Below, one piece after another: positions 40,977-50,106 of a DNA stretch of 64,000 bases. Source of the DNA: Gammaproteobacteria bacterium. GTDB taxonomy: Bacteria > Pseudomonadota > Gammaproteobacteria > Pseudomonadales > Halieaceae. The translations under genes were made by a program, and so were the position numbers. A model generated the notes under the pieces. The model was not told where the DNA came from. It ran no database searches and worked only from the letters and a program-made list of their open reading frames with translations. How positions within the stretch are numbered: the first letter of the stretch is position 1; each line of letters begins with the position of its first letter. The stretch is taken from positions 1 to 64,000 of the forward strand of contig JAUICG010000020.1 of the NCBI GenBank assembly GCA_030427485.1, written 5' to 3'.

Positions 40977-43900
40977 TCAGTCTCCCTGCTCCGGGGATTT
41001 CGTCCCGCCATTATCACCCGCTGTTTCGCCGGGCGAAGCGGGCGTGTCCGAGTCCCCGTGCTTGCGTTCTGCGAAGCTGTCGAACAGATAGAACAGCAGC
41101 GGCACGTACAGCATCGCCAGCGTGGTCTCGCCGACCATGCCGCCAATGATGCCGGTACCGATGGAATGACGCGCATTGGCGCCGGCGCCCATCGCCAGCG
41201 CCAGCGGCAGACAACCCGCTGCAAAGGCCAGCGAGGTCATGATGATAGGGCGCAGGCGCTGCTCCCCGGCCAGTACCGTCGCTTCCATAATCGACTTGCC
41301 CTGTTTGCGAAAGTCGACAGCCGCCGAGACCCGCAGCACAGCGTTCTTGGCGCCGAGGCCAATCAGCACCAGCAGGCCGATCTGGAAGTACACGTCGTTC
41401 TCCAGGCCGCGGGCAGTGATCATCAGCAGCGCGCCGAGTATGCCAAACGGCACCGCGGACATCACGGCGCCCGGCAGGGTCCACGACTCGTACTGTGCCG
41501 CGAGCACCAGGAAAACAATGACAAGACCGAACACGAAGGCGATCATCGAGGTACCGCCCGACTGCTGTTCCTCAAACGCGATGCCTGACCAGCCGTAGGT
41601 ATAGCCCTCGGGCAGCGACTGCTCGGCAACGGCTTCCATCGCGGCGATGGCATCGCCGGAGCTGTAACCCTCCGCGGCGGTCGCGTTAACCTTGGCTGCG
41701 GGAAACCCGTTGAAGTGCGGCAGCATATCCGGACCGGACACCCATTGCAGGGAGACAACGGCTGACAGCGGCACCATCTTGCCGTTGTTTGAGCGCGTGT
41801 AGAGTCGCTTCAGGTCTTCCGGGTCCTGCCGATACCTGGCATCGGATTGCAAAATCACCCACCACACTCGGCTGAACTGGTTGAACTGGCTGGCTGTCAG
41901 GGAACCGAACTGCGCCTGTATGGCGCTGTAGACGTCCTCCACCGGCACACCGAGCAGGGTGGCCTTCTCGCGATCGACATCAACCCGCAGCTGCTGGGTA
42001 TTGGCATTGAACGTCGTGGCTACGCGGGTGAGTTCAGGGCGCTCGGCCGCCGCCTTGATAAACGCCCGTGTGACCGCGTCCAGTTGCGAAGGATCGCCGG
42101 CACCGGTGTCCTGGACCCAGAACTCGACACCGCCGGTGGAGCCAATGCCGGGGATGGGTGGCGGCGCCACCGGATAGACAATGGCTTCCTCGATGTGCGC
42201 GGTCTCCCTGGCCAGGGTCATCAGCACAGTGCGCGCGTTCTCCTCACGCGCCGTCGCTACCGAGTCATAGCGTTCCTCGAAATCCTTCAATGTGACAAAG
42301 AAAGATCCGGCATTGGTTTTGAAGCCGCTGTCGAGCAGACTGTAGCCGGTTATCATGGAGCGCGTATCCACACCGGGAATTTTCGCGAAGACGGCGTCCA
42401 CTTCCTCGGCGACAGCCTGGGTGCGCTCGATACTCGCGGCCTCGGGCATGATGATGGCCGCCATCACATAACCCTGGTCCTCGTTGGGCACGAATCCTGT
42501 GGGGGTAATCGCGAACAGATGGTAGATGCTCCACAGGAAAAAGCACAGTAATACCAGCGCGATACCCGAGCGCTTGATTACAAGTTCGACGGCGTGGCCG
42601 AAACCGCGCGTGGTGGCATCCACCTGCCTGTTGAACCAGGCAAAAAAGCCCCGCTGCGGCGCAGTGGTATGCTTCAGCATCATCGCGCACATCGACGGGG
42701 TGAGCGTGAGCGCCAGAAACCCGGATATCACCACAGACACCACGATGGTCACCGCAAACTGTTTGTAAAGCTGGCCCGTCGTGCCGGGGAGAAAGGCAGC
42801 GGGGACAAACACCGAGGCCATCACCAGCACCACCGCGACCAGCGAGGTGGAGATCTCCCCCATGGACCTGATGGTGGCCTCTTTGGGCGGCAGGTGGTGC
42901 TGTTGCATATTGCGCTCGACGTTTTCCACCACCACGATGGCGTCATCCACCACCATGCCGATGGCAAGCACCAGTCCGAACAGCGTGATCAGGTTGATCG
43001 AAAAACCGAGCGCCAGCATGCCTGCGAACGTGGTTATCAGGGCCACCACGATAGCCACGGTACAGATGATCGTGGTGCGAAAGCTTTGCAGGAACAGGAA
43101 CACCACCAGCACGACCAACAGCACTGCTTCGATCAGGGTGTGTATGACTTCCTCGATTGAAATCTTCACGAAGTCGTTGGTATCCAGGGAAATGACATAT
43201 TCCAGCCCCTCTGGAAAACGCGACTGCAGGTCCTCCAGCGTTTTCCTAACCCCTGCGGACACCGTGAGACCGTTCGCCCCGGGTTGCAGATACACTGCGA
43301 TGAAGGTTGCCGCGGTGCCGTTGAGTTTGGAATCGACTATGTACTGGCGCAGTCCAACCTCGGCGCGGGCCACATCACCGAGGCGAACGATCGCGCTGTT
43401 GTCCGGATCGGCGCGAAGAATGATGTTCTCGTACTTCCGGGGATCGACAAACGGCGCCTGCGTCACCACGGGCAGGGTCAACTGCACCGGACCCTCCGTG
43501 GGTTGCTGCCCGATCTGGCCGGCGCCGAACAGCGCGTTCTGCTTGGACACAGCCGTTGCTATATCGCTGGTGGTGATACCCAGTGAAGCCATTCTGTCCG
43601 GGTTCATCCAGATTCGCATGGCCTGGTCCGGCACACCCATAATCTGGGCCTGCCCGGCGCCAGGCACCCGCTTCAACGCATCGAGGATATACACGTTCGC
43701 GTAGTTGGCGATGTAATCGGCGCTGTAGCGGTCATCCTTGCCGTACACGCCGATCAGCATCATGATGGAGGAAGATTTCTTCTGCACCGAGACGCCTTGC
43801 TGTGTCACTGCCGAGGGCAACTGCGGCAGGGCGAGGTTCACGCGGTTTTGTACCTGTACCTGGGCGATATCCGGATCGGTATCCAGTGAAAAATACACCG

Positions 43901-44174
43901 TCAGTGTCAGCTGGCCCGTCGCCGAACTGGTAGAGGTCATGTACAGCATATTGTCGACGCCGTTGATCTGCGCCTCGATCGGGGCCGCCACGGAGTCCGC
44001 CAGCGTCTTGGAGTCGGCGCCCGGGTAGGTGGCGGACACGTTCACCTGTACCGGCGTAATGGTCGGGTATTGCTGCACCGGCAGTACCGCCAGCGACACC
44101 GCGCCGGCCAGGCACAACACAATCGCCACTACGCTGGCAAAAATGGGCCTCTCGATAAAAAAGCGCGAGAACAT
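40977..44174 (-). CDS. RND multidrug efflux pump, inner-membrane subunit (HAE1, AcrB/MexF-like)
   Basis: A 1065-residue proton-driven pump. It begins MFSRFFIERPIFASVVAI, with the family N-terminus. The paired proton-relay aspartates are in GMVVDDAIVVVENVER. The typical LPVQQYPTITPVQVNVSATYPGA start of the porter domain and a late GLGAKNAVLRV helix are present. Related pumps export drugs, solvents and bile-type compounds. It lies 16 bp after the membrane fusion protein gene. Confidence 0.97.
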   Translation of the reverse strand: MFSRFFIERPIFASVVAIVLCLAGAVSLAVLPVQQYPTITPVQVNVSATYPGADSKTLADSVAAPIEAQINGVDNMLYMTSTSSATGQLTLTVYFSLDTDPDIAQVQVQNRVNLALPQLPSAVTQQGVSVQKKSSSIMMLIGVYGKDDRYSADYIANYANVYILDALKRVPGAGQAQIMGVPDQAMRIWMNPDRMASLGITTSDIATAVSKQNALFGAGQIGQQPTEGPVQLTLPVVTQAPFVDPRKYENIILRADPDNSAIVRLGDVARAEVGLRQYIVDSKLNGTAATFIAVYLQPGANGLTVSAGVRKTLEDLQSRFPEGLEYVISLDTNDFVKISIEEVIHTLIEAVLLVVLVVFLFLQSFRTTIICTVAIVVALITTFAGMLALGFSINLITLFGLVLAIGMVVDDAIVVVENVERNMQQHHLPPKEATIRSMGEISTSLVAVVLVMASVFVPAAFLPGTTGQLYKQFAVTIVVSVVISGFLALTLTPSMCAMMLKHTTAPQRGFFAWFNRQVDATTRGFGHAVELVIKRSGIALVLLCFFLWSIYHLFAITPTGFVPNEDQGYVMAAIIMPEAASIERTQAVAEEVDAVFAKIPGVDTRSMITGYSLLDSGFKTNAGSFFVTLKDFEERYDSVATAREENARTVLMTLARETAHIEEAIVYPVAPPPIPGIGSTGGVEFWVQDTGAGDPSQLDAVTRAFIKAAAERPELTRVATTFNANTQQLRVDVDREKATLLGVPVEDVYSAIQAQFGSLTASQFNQFSRVWWVILQSDARYRQDPEDLKRLYTRSNNGKMVPLSAVVSLQWVSGPDMLPHFNGFPAAKVNATAAEGYSSGDAIAAMEAVAEQSLPEGYTYGWSGIAFEEQQSGGTSMIAFVFGLVIVFLVLAAQYESWTLPGAVMSAVPFGILGALLMITARGLENDVYFQIGLLVLIGLGAKNAVLRVSAAVDFRKQGKSIMEATVLAGEQRLRPIIMTSLAFAAGCLPLALAMGAGANARHSIGTGIIGGMVGETTLAMLYVPLLFYLFDSFAERKHGDSDTPASPGETAGDNGGTKSPEQGD

Positions 44175-44190
44175 GAAACCGGCTCCTGGC

Positions 44191-45372
44191 CTACTTGCTC
44201 GCCGTCGATGTCGAGGCTGCCGCCTTATCGACCGCTGCGTCTGTTACCATGACCGGCGTGCCCGGCCCGAGTCGCAAAGCGCCGTCGATGACGACACGGT
44301 CTCCGCCGGCCAGGCCCTCGCTGATAAACCAGTCGTCACCGTGCCAGTTGCCCACGACTACCGGGCGCATCTCCGCCTCGTCCGCTTCGTTCACAATCCA
44401 GACAAAGTGTCCCTGCGCGCTCTGCTGGACTGCGCGCTGGGGAACGAGAATGGCGTCGGGCCGCGTAGCGCCAACCAGGCGGGTCCGGACATACTGGTTG
44501 GGTCGCAGCACTCCATCGGGATTGTCGACCACCGCGCGGATCAGGAATGTTCCCGTTTCCGGATTGTACGAGGGGTCGGCAAAATCGATCTTGCCTTTCT
44601 GCGGGAACAGGCTGCCATCGACCATCTCCACCTCCACGATGAACTTGTCATCGTCCGGTGTTTTCAAACGCCCTTCTTTCTCCTCCTTACGCATGCGTTC
44701 CATGTCGTTCTCGGACAGGCTGAAGTTTATCCATATGGGCGATAGCACGGAGACCGTGGTGAGCTGCGCGTTCTGGGCATCGAGGTAAGTACCGTCGGCG
44801 ACCACCGAGAAGCTGCTGACGCCATCGACCGGCGACGTGATCGTCGCGTACGACAAGTTCAACTGCGCGGTCTCCAGTTGCGCTTTCGACTGCGCCACAT
44901 CGGCGCCCGCTTTTTCAAACTGCCCGCGCGCGTCGTCCAGGTCCCGTTGTGACAGTGCATTCAACTCCACCAGGGGTTTGGTACGCGCAAGATTGGCGCG
45001 CGCCACCTCCAGTGCCGCCTCGTTGCGCTCCAGCGCCGCTGCGGCGCCATCCACCTGCGCCTGGAAGGGCTTTTTGTCCATTTCAAAAAGCACCTGGCCA
45101 GCCTTGACCGTGGAGCCCTCGGTGTAGACGCGCTTTTCGAGAAAGCCTGACACTCGGGCCTGGATATTCACCGCCTGGGAGCTCTGCGTCTGCGCAATAA
45201 AAATCGTCGTAACCGGCACATCCTCGGGCACGACCTCCTGCACCGTGACAGCGACCGGCGGCACAGACTTCGGCGCTTCCGATGCGCCGCATGCTGCAAG
45301 CAGCGCCGTCACCGAAAACAGGAGTAACGAGGGTATGACCCCGGTATGCGTCCCGGTAAACCTGAACCTCAT
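44191..45372 (-). CDS. RND efflux periplasmic adaptor (membrane fusion protein)
   Basis: A 393-residue lipoprotein with lipobox LLAAC (C28). It has the biotinyl-lipoyl motif VSGFLEKRVYTEGSTVKAGQVLFEMD, a coiled-coil hairpin rich in Ala, Glu and Leu (about residues 105-170), and the closing ATITSPVDGVSS strand. The C-terminal barrel contains YVRTRLVG. It links the pump to the outer-membrane channel. It is the first gene of the operon, with a promoter-like sequence and a dyad about 115-160 bp upstream. Confidence 0.95.
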   Translation of the reverse strand: MRFRFTGTHTGVIPSLLLFSVTALLAACGASEAPKSVPPVAVTVQEVVPEDVPVTTIFIAQTQSSQAVNIQARVSGFLEKRVYTEGSTVKAGQVLFEMDKKPFQAQVDGAAAALERNEAALEVARANLARTKPLVELNALSQRDLDDARGQFEKAGADVAQSKAQLETAQLNLSYATITSPVDGVSSFSVVADGTYLDAQNAQLTTVSVLSPIWINFSLSENDMERMRKEEKEGRLKTPDDDKFIVEVEMVDGSLFPQKGKIDFADPSYNPETGTFLIRAVVDNPDGVLRPNQYVRTRLVGATRPDAILVPQRAVQQSAQGHFVWIVNEADEAEMRPVVVGNWHGDDWFISEGLAGGDRVVIDGALRLGPGTPVMVTDAAVDKAAASTSTASK

Positions 45373-45485
45373 AGGCTTGCCTTGTTTGAATTATCGTGTG
45401 CTAAAAAAGCGGATAAATGCCCTGTAAGAAGTTTCCGGGTCGGGCTGAAATCAACAGCCGACCGTCGCAATTCCACTCGAGAGAC

Positions 45486-45530
45486 CGCAATGTATTGCGT
45501 GATTAAAATCCAGTTGGCAAGTGATAGCAA
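45486..45530 (-). promoter_or_regulatory. Candidate promoter and operator of the RND operon
   Basis: On the minus strand TTGCTA (45530-45525) and TTTAAT (45507-45502) are 17 nt apart. The perfect dyad CGCAAT-GT-ATTGCG (45486-45499) begins a few bases downstream, over the expected transcription start. A repressor there would block initiation. The 254-bp gap between this operon and the PPOX gene holds nothing else except a small hairpin at 45599-45614 without a T-run. Confidence 0.45.
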
Positions 45531-45626
45531 GTATTAACAGTACAAGCACCGTACTTATGGTGCGGCACTCATCTTCCCGCACACCCTGCAGGGGTCGCGG
45601 GTCCATCGACCCGGCTGCGCTCCACC

Positions 45627-46091
45627 TTACTCGGGCTCAGACTGCTGCGCGTATTCGGGCGTGTACTTCGTCATCTGTCCGCCGTACAAACTGGGTGTCG
45701 ATACTTTCAGCGGAATGATTTTCACGATCACGCGTTCGGCGCCGGGTGGGTCGTAGGTGAACTTGTCCTCCCCGGTGAAGCGCTTCCACATGGCCTGCTG
45801 AAAGGCGCCCTCCGGATCATCGGTCAGTTCGGCCGTGCCGCGAATCTCGATATAGCGCGTCGTGTCGCTCGATGACGTGATACACAGCGTGATCTGGGGA
45901 TTGGCCAGCAGGTTCCTGTATTTGACCCGCTGCTTCAGGGTACTGAAGCGCACAAAGCTGCCATCCCAGTCAATACTTACCGGGTTGGTGGAGATCAGGC
46001 CGTCCTGATGACGAATGGTGCTGACCATCGCAAGGTATTCCTGCTCGACGATATCGAGATGGCTGTCCGGGATTGTTGTCACTGGCGGCAT
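45627..46091 (-). CDS. PPOX-class (pyridoxamine 5'-phosphate oxidase-like) flavoprotein
   Basis: A 154-residue split-barrel protein. STIRHQDGLISTNPVSIDWDG, the KQRVKYRNLLANPQITLCI segment and RYIEIRGTAEL match the class annotated as PPOX, F420-dependent. Cofactor (FMN, F420 or heme) cannot be told from sequence. AGGAGG precedes the ATG. It lies 13 bp after the TetR gene on the same strand, so the two are co-transcribed. Confidence 0.85.
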   Translation of the reverse strand: MPPVTTIPDSHLDIVEQEYLAMVSTIRHQDGLISTNPVSIDWDGSFVRFSTLKQRVKYRNLLANPQITLCITSSSDTTRYIEIRGTAELTDDPEGAFQQAMWKRFTGEDKFTYDPPGAERVIVKIIPLKVSTPSLYGGQMTKYTPEYAQQSEPE

Positions 46092-46104
46092 GGCTGCCCT
46101 CCTT

Positions 46105-46740
46105 CTAGCGAGTGGAATGTGCTACCTGGGTTGACGTTTTCAAACTGTAAAACGCCGCGTGAAACAGTTGCTCCGATGCCGCCTTTGCCTTGTCGATATC
46201 GCGCTTCTTCATGCCCGACACAATGGCATTGTGAACCAGCCACTGCGCGGCGACCAGCAGGGCTACCAGGAACTCCCTCGAGGGCGACCTGCCATAAGCC
46301 TCCCTGCACCACCGCTGCATGCGGCGCGCGGCTTTGTCGAAGGCCCTGTGTATCACCCGGTACGCATGTGAATTCGGATCCGCGGACTCGACAAACAGCA
46401 ACTGGGCAACCTTGTGCCGTTCAAGGATCGCATCGATGGTCTGGTCGAATACCCGGTGCAGCCATGCGGGGTTATCGTAGTCGAGATCCCATGCTCCAAG
46501 AACGGTTTCTATGTGATCGTTCACGGAGGTCTGGTAAAGCTCATCGATCAGGCTGCCTTTATCGGCAAAGCAACGGTAATAGGTGTCTCTCGACACGCCG
46601 GCGCCCTTGCAGATATCGGATACGGAGACTCCACTGCTGCCGTGAATACTCAGCAGGTCAACCGCGGCGGCCAGGATTAGCCTGCGCTGTTCCTCCATTC
46701 CGGGACGCTTTTTACGCGGCTGATGAGCGGCAGCTTGCAT
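46105..46740 (-). CDS. TetR-family transcriptional regulator
   Basis: A 211-residue regulator. The helix-turn-helix is at about residues 15-60: RRLILAAAVDLLSIHGSSGV, then GAGVSRDTYYRCFADKGSL. The C-terminal domain is unlike well-known subfamilies. The ATG at 46740 follows GAGG by 11 bp; a longer start at 46833 is possible but adds unlike sequence. It is divergent from the EBP-like gene, with a perfect palindrome between them, and is followed by PPOX and then the RND operon. Confidence 0.88.
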   Translation of the reverse strand: MQAAAHQPRKKRPGMEEQRRLILAAAVDLLSIHGSSGVSVSDICKGAGVSRDTYYRCFADKGSLIDELYQTSVNDHIETVLGAWDLDYDNPAWLHRVFDQTIDAILERHKVAQLLFVESADPNSHAYRVIHRAFDKAARRMQRWCREAYGRSPSREFLVALLVAAQWLVHNAIVSGMKKRDIDKAKAASEQLFHAAFYSLKTSTQVAHSTR

Positions 46741-46837
46741 GCTGTGGCGATCCTCGTTGGTGACTGTCAAAGGGTCCCTGGTCTTCGCGGCACCCCAGGC
46801 ATGCACTCTAGCGGCTTGCGCCAGTCTTGACAATAAG

Positions 46838-46853
46838 CTGACAGTGCTGTCAG
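46838..46853. promoter_or_regulatory. Palindromic operator candidate, TetR/EBP-like divergent promoter
   Basis: CTGACAG-TG-CTGTCAG is a perfect 7-bp inverted repeat with a 2-bp spacer. TTGACA (46827-46832), a possible -35 box for the rightward gene, lies just before it. Its position between a TetR gene and a divergent gene makes it that regulator's likely binding site. Confidence 0.55.
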
Positions 46854-46915
46854 ACTATTTTTGTGACACTGTGGCCACAACCGCGGGTCGACCGCCTACC
46901 ATGGGAGTACATGTG

Positions 46916-47728
46916 ATGCACACTCAAGCACAGGTTTCGCAGGGCTTCCCCACGCTGCTGGACTGGGACCACCCCGTCCACGTCGGATTCAATATTCGCC
47001 GCAGCGCCTACATCGCCTCGGCGATCATGGTGCCCGGCGCGTTCTGCGTCGCCTGGACGCTGATCCTGACGGGTGTGATCAATCCGATGCCGGCGGACAA
47101 GTATGTCTCCATCAGCCTGTTCATTGGCTACTGGGCGGCGTTGTTCGCATTTGTCGACAACAGGGGCGAGCAGCGCAGCTGGGCGGCCAAGTGGCACGAA
47201 TTCCTGATCGTCTGGCTGCTCACCAGCGGCGGCGCGCAACTGGGCTGGGAACTGCCGGCGGTGTATATGAAAGTCAGCTACCTCTACCAACTGGGCGCGG
47301 AACTGCAGCCGGACCAGCTCATTTTCTGGCCCTGGTGGCTGTACTCGGTCGCCGATACCCGCTACATGCGCCCGCATGAAGCGCAACTGGCGCACGAGGC
47401 GATGCTCGCGCACTCCGGTTTCCTGGAAATTCTCGCCGCCTACCTGCTGTCCAGGCGCAGGTACTACAAGACAGCCGTGGGTATCGCCATCCTCGCCAAC
47501 TGGGGCGCCTTCTATGGCAATACCGCGGTGATCTACCTGGGTGAGATACTGGTGGATTACCGCAACCTGGAAGACGGTGCGTGGGGATTCTGGCTGAAAT
47601 GGGTCGGACTGAACCTGCAGTGGTCGGTGCTGAGCCCGGCGGCGGCCATCGGCGGCATCTGGCTGCTGGTGCAACGCGTACGCGCCGAAACCGCCGAGCA
47701 GCTTGCCGGCGCCCGGCAGGAGGAATAG
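46916..47728 (+). CDS. Multi-pass membrane protein resembling emopamil-binding protein (EXPERA-like)
   Basis: A 270-residue protein with about five or six hydrophobic helices. From about residue 140 on, its landmarks parallel eukaryotic emopamil-binding protein, a sterol delta8-delta7 isomerase: ADTRY (D147, R149, Y150) against GDSRY; E171 in FLEILAAYLL against the METITA glutamate; AFYGN (198-202) against the YGD segment; and LNLQW (N233, W236) against MNALW. The spacing D147 to N233 (86) is nearly that in human EBP (85). The EBP histidine-glutamate pair on the earlier helix is not obvious; E112 in LGWELP is a possible counterpart. GGGAG precedes the ATG at 46916. The gene is 4 bp from an SDR gene. 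Function is inferred only. Confidence 0.6.
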   Translation: MHTQAQVSQGFPTLLDWDHPVHVGFNIRRSAYIASAIMVPGAFCVAWTLILTGVINPMPADKYVSISLFIGYWAALFAFVDNRGEQRSWAAKWHEFLIVWLLTSGGAQLGWELPAVYMKVSYLYQLGAELQPDQLIFWPWWLYSVADTRYMRPHEAQLAHEAMLAHSGFLEILAAYLLSRRRYYKTAVGIAILANWGAFYGNTAVIYLGEILVDYRNLEDGAWGFWLKWVGLNLQWSVLSPAAAIGGIWLLVQRVRAETAEQLAGARQEE

Positions 47729-47732
47729 CGCC

Positions 47733-48512
47733 GTGGAAGCCAGGCGTGCCCTGATAACCGGCGCCAGTTCCGGAATCGGCCGGGAGTTTGCGCTGCAACT
47801 CGCCCGGCAGGGTTACACGATAACCGGCGTCGCGCGGCGCGAGGACAAACTGCGCGAACTGATCGGGGAACTGCCGGGAGACCAGCACGGGTACCTGGTG
47901 GCCGACCTGTCGAGCGGCGCCGGCGTACAATCCGTCACCGATGCGCTGGCCCGGCAACAGGTCAACCTGCTGGTGAACAACGCAGGCTACAGCGTCTTTG
48001 CCCCGTTCTTCGAGTCAGAGCTGGCGCTGCAACAGAATATACTGAATGTGAATTGTGGCGCGGTAGTCACGCTGGCGCACGCGTTCCTGCGCCAGGCGCA
48101 ACGCGGCGACGCCCTGATCAATCTCGCTTCGGTGGTATCCTACCTGCCAACGCCCGCGCAACCGATGTACAGCGCGAGCAAGGCCTTCGTTGCGGCACTC
48201 TCGGAATGTCTCTGGGCCGAGCAGCGGGCACGCGGTGTCTACGTAATGGGACTGTGCCCTGGCGTCACGGAAACCGAATTCATCAGTACCGCCTCCGGCG
48301 GCGCGGCTGACGGAAGCAACCTGCCGGGCGCGATGACGCAGCCGGTGGCGGCGGTGGTGGCCGAGGCGCTCGTCGCGCTGCGAAAACGGCGCAAGGCCAT
48401 CGTCGTGACCGGTCGCGTGAACCGCGCGATGCTGTGGCTTCCGCGCCTGCTCAGCCGGCATCGACTGATCAAGGTGCTGGCCGTCGCCGGTGATCCGGAG
48501 CGTATGTTGTAG
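47733..48512 (+). CDS. Short-chain dehydrogenase/reductase
   Basis: A 259-residue SDR. The nucleotide-binding motif is TGASSGIGREF, the structural motif NNAGYSV, and the catalytic Tyr and Lys lie in YSASKAF with an upstream serine in NLASVVS. PGVTETEF follows as usual. The GTG at 47733 has AGGAGG upstream. The gene is 4 bp after the EBP-like membrane protein gene, so both are probably one transcription unit; a hydroxy/keto lipid substrate is possible but unproven. Confidence 0.9.
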   Translation: MEARRALITGASSGIGREFALQLARQGYTITGVARREDKLRELIGELPGDQHGYLVADLSSGAGVQSVTDALARQQVNLLVNNAGYSVFAPFFESELALQQNILNVNCGAVVTLAHAFLRQAQRGDALINLASVVSYLPTPAQPMYSASKAFVAALSECLWAEQRARGVYVMGLCPGVTETEFISTASGGAADGSNLPGAMTQPVAAVVAEALVALRKRRKAIVVTGRVNRAMLWLPRLLSRHRLIKVLAVAGDPERML

Positions 48513-48576
48513 CAGGCCAGCCCCTGGGCCATTCAGTTTGCCGCCGGGCTTGAAGCTTCACTACGTGCCATTGAGG

Positions 48577-50106
48577 CTAGAACGTAATCTGCTGGCTCAC
48601 TTTCTGCTGGATAACCAGCAGATCCCCTATGTCGAACACGCCATCCGGGGCCGGTACGCCAGCCACCAGGGGAGCGACATCTCCGCGTTGGAGCTGCGCG
48701 CTGGTGGGGCTCACGATACCCAGCAGGATTTCCTGCCCCAGCAGTATGTCGGCGATATCCACATCACCGTCCCCGTTGATATCGCCGTCGCCGACCAGTT
48801 CGCAGGCATCGCCTGTGCCGTCGCCGTCCGAATCGACCTGGGAAGGATTCGCCACTGACGGGCAGTTGTCGGGAGCGCTGGGCGTGATCATGGTCGCGAA
48901 GGGAAAATCGACCGTGGCAAACCAGCTGGAACCGGTGGAAGAAAAGTAGCCGTTGCCGCCGCCGTAGCTGCCGGCTGAACTGATAAACCAGCTGCAAGCA
49001 CCCTGGGCCTGGGCGACCACCGCCAGGCTGCTGCCCGCGGTGACAGTGGCGGGCGTGTCGAACACAAAATCGAAAGCCCCCTGGTTGGAAGTCGGCACAC
49101 CGGAGCCCGAGGCAAACTGCTGCGTGGCCAGGCTCGTACCGTTGGGCCTGCCGCTACCATTGAGCCCCTGAATCGACAGTATGAGATCCCCGGAGGTGCA
49201 GTAGACTGGCAGCGTCACCGTGGTCAGGGTCCCCGTTACCGAGACGGGAAACGTCATCGCGCGGTAGGCATTCGATCCGGACTCGAACGGGTAGTAACTG
49301 TTGGTCAGCGTGTCCAGGCCGAAGCTGGCGTCCACACCGGGGCCATTGAAAACACCGTCGCCGTCGATATCCGCGTCACAGGCATCGCCGGCGCCATCGC
49401 CATCCACGTCGGATTGGGAGGCATTGGCGTGCTGCGGGCAGTTGTCAAAGGCCAGCCCCACATCATCCGAGTCGGTGTCGTACCTGGCGGCCGCACCGGC
49501 GATATCATCGGCCTGCGGAATCTTCGTATTGCCCGCGGTGGCCCACATAATGGCGGAACTGTCGGCGGAGTGATTCAATCCCAGGCCATGCCCGAGTTCG
49601 TGCACGGCGACACGCTTGAATTCCGCCGTGCCGTTCCAGTTGCCGGTATACAGATCCCACTGCCTGGTGTTGTTGAATACGGTGCCGGTCTTGGAGTTGG
49701 CAGCACCGGAAAACCACGTTTGCTGCACAGCCAGCGTGGTGCCGCCGAACGCGGAACCGCAGCTCGTATCGGCAAACAACACGCTGCTCAGCGGCGCCGT
49801 ATTGGGGCTTACACAGGGATCGTCATATCCGGCGTTGCTGGTCGCCGTGTAGTAAAACGTCGAGTTGTTGTTCCAGGCCGTCATTGCCTGCAGATAGGCG
49901 TTTTGCAGTGCGACCGTGGTGGGTCCGCCGGGAACGATATTGGGCTGGTTCGGGCCCGGCGGATTGCTCGCCGCCAGGTGGACATGGACGTGCGCCTGCC
50001 CGTCCTGCCAGTACGATGGTGCGAGCTGATAGGCCAGGGCACCGCCGGTGTATGACAGTCCACCGCACAGCAGCAGCGCCAGCGCCGCTTTGGCGCCCTT
50101 GTTCAT
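48577..50106 (-). CDS. Secreted matrixin-like metalloprotease with TSP3 repeats and C-terminal dockerin
   Basis: A 509-residue exported protein with a signal peptide ending near ALA (about residue 25). The zinc site is HELGHGLGLNHS (H169, E170, H173, H179), with a Met-turn in AIMWAT. Calcium-binding type 3 thrombospondin repeats follow at about 220-255 and 418-445 (DNCPQHANASQSDVDGDGAG and DNCPSVANPSQVDSDGDG). Between them is a beta-rich domain. The C-terminal ~60 residues form a type I dockerin with DINGDGDVDIADILL and DGVFDIGDLLVIQQ. Its ATG overlaps the stop of the upstream secreted-protein gene by four bases. Confidence 0.87.
   Translation of the reverse strand: MNKGAKAALALLLCGGLSYTGGALAYQLAPSYWQDGQAHVHVHLAASNPPGPNQPNIVPGGPTTVALQNAYLQAMTAWNNNSTFYYTATSNAGYDDPCVSPNTAPLSSVLFADTSCGSAFGGTTLAVQQTWFSGAANSKTGTVFNNTRQWDLYTGNWNGTAEFKRVAVHELGHGLGLNHSADSSAIMWATAGNTKIPQADDIAGAAARYDTDSDDVGLAFDNCPQHANASQSDVDGDGAGDACDADIDGDGVFNGPGVDASFGLDTLTNSYYPFESGSNAYRAMTFPVSVTGTLTTVTLPVYCTSGDLILSIQGLNGSGRPNGTSLATQQFASGSGVPTSNQGAFDFVFDTPATVTAGSSLAVVAQAQGACSWFISSAGSYGGGNGYFSSTGSSWFATVDFPFATMITPSAPDNCPSVANPSQVDSDGDGTGDACELVGDGDINGDGDVDIADILLGQEILLGIVSPTSAQLQRGDVAPLVAGVPAPDGVFDIGDLLVIQQKVSQQITF

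Noticed and set aside
41159..41250. Possible frameshift between the RND pump and outer-membrane genes because a frame spans their junction
   Set aside because: Both genes are full length with intact ends one base apart; the spanning frame is just an upstream extension of the outer-membrane gene in another frame of the pump gene.
45599..45614. Hairpin CGGGTC-CATC-GACCCG after the PPOX gene as a terminator
   Set aside because: Short stem and no T-run on either strand, so not convincing as a rho-independent terminator.
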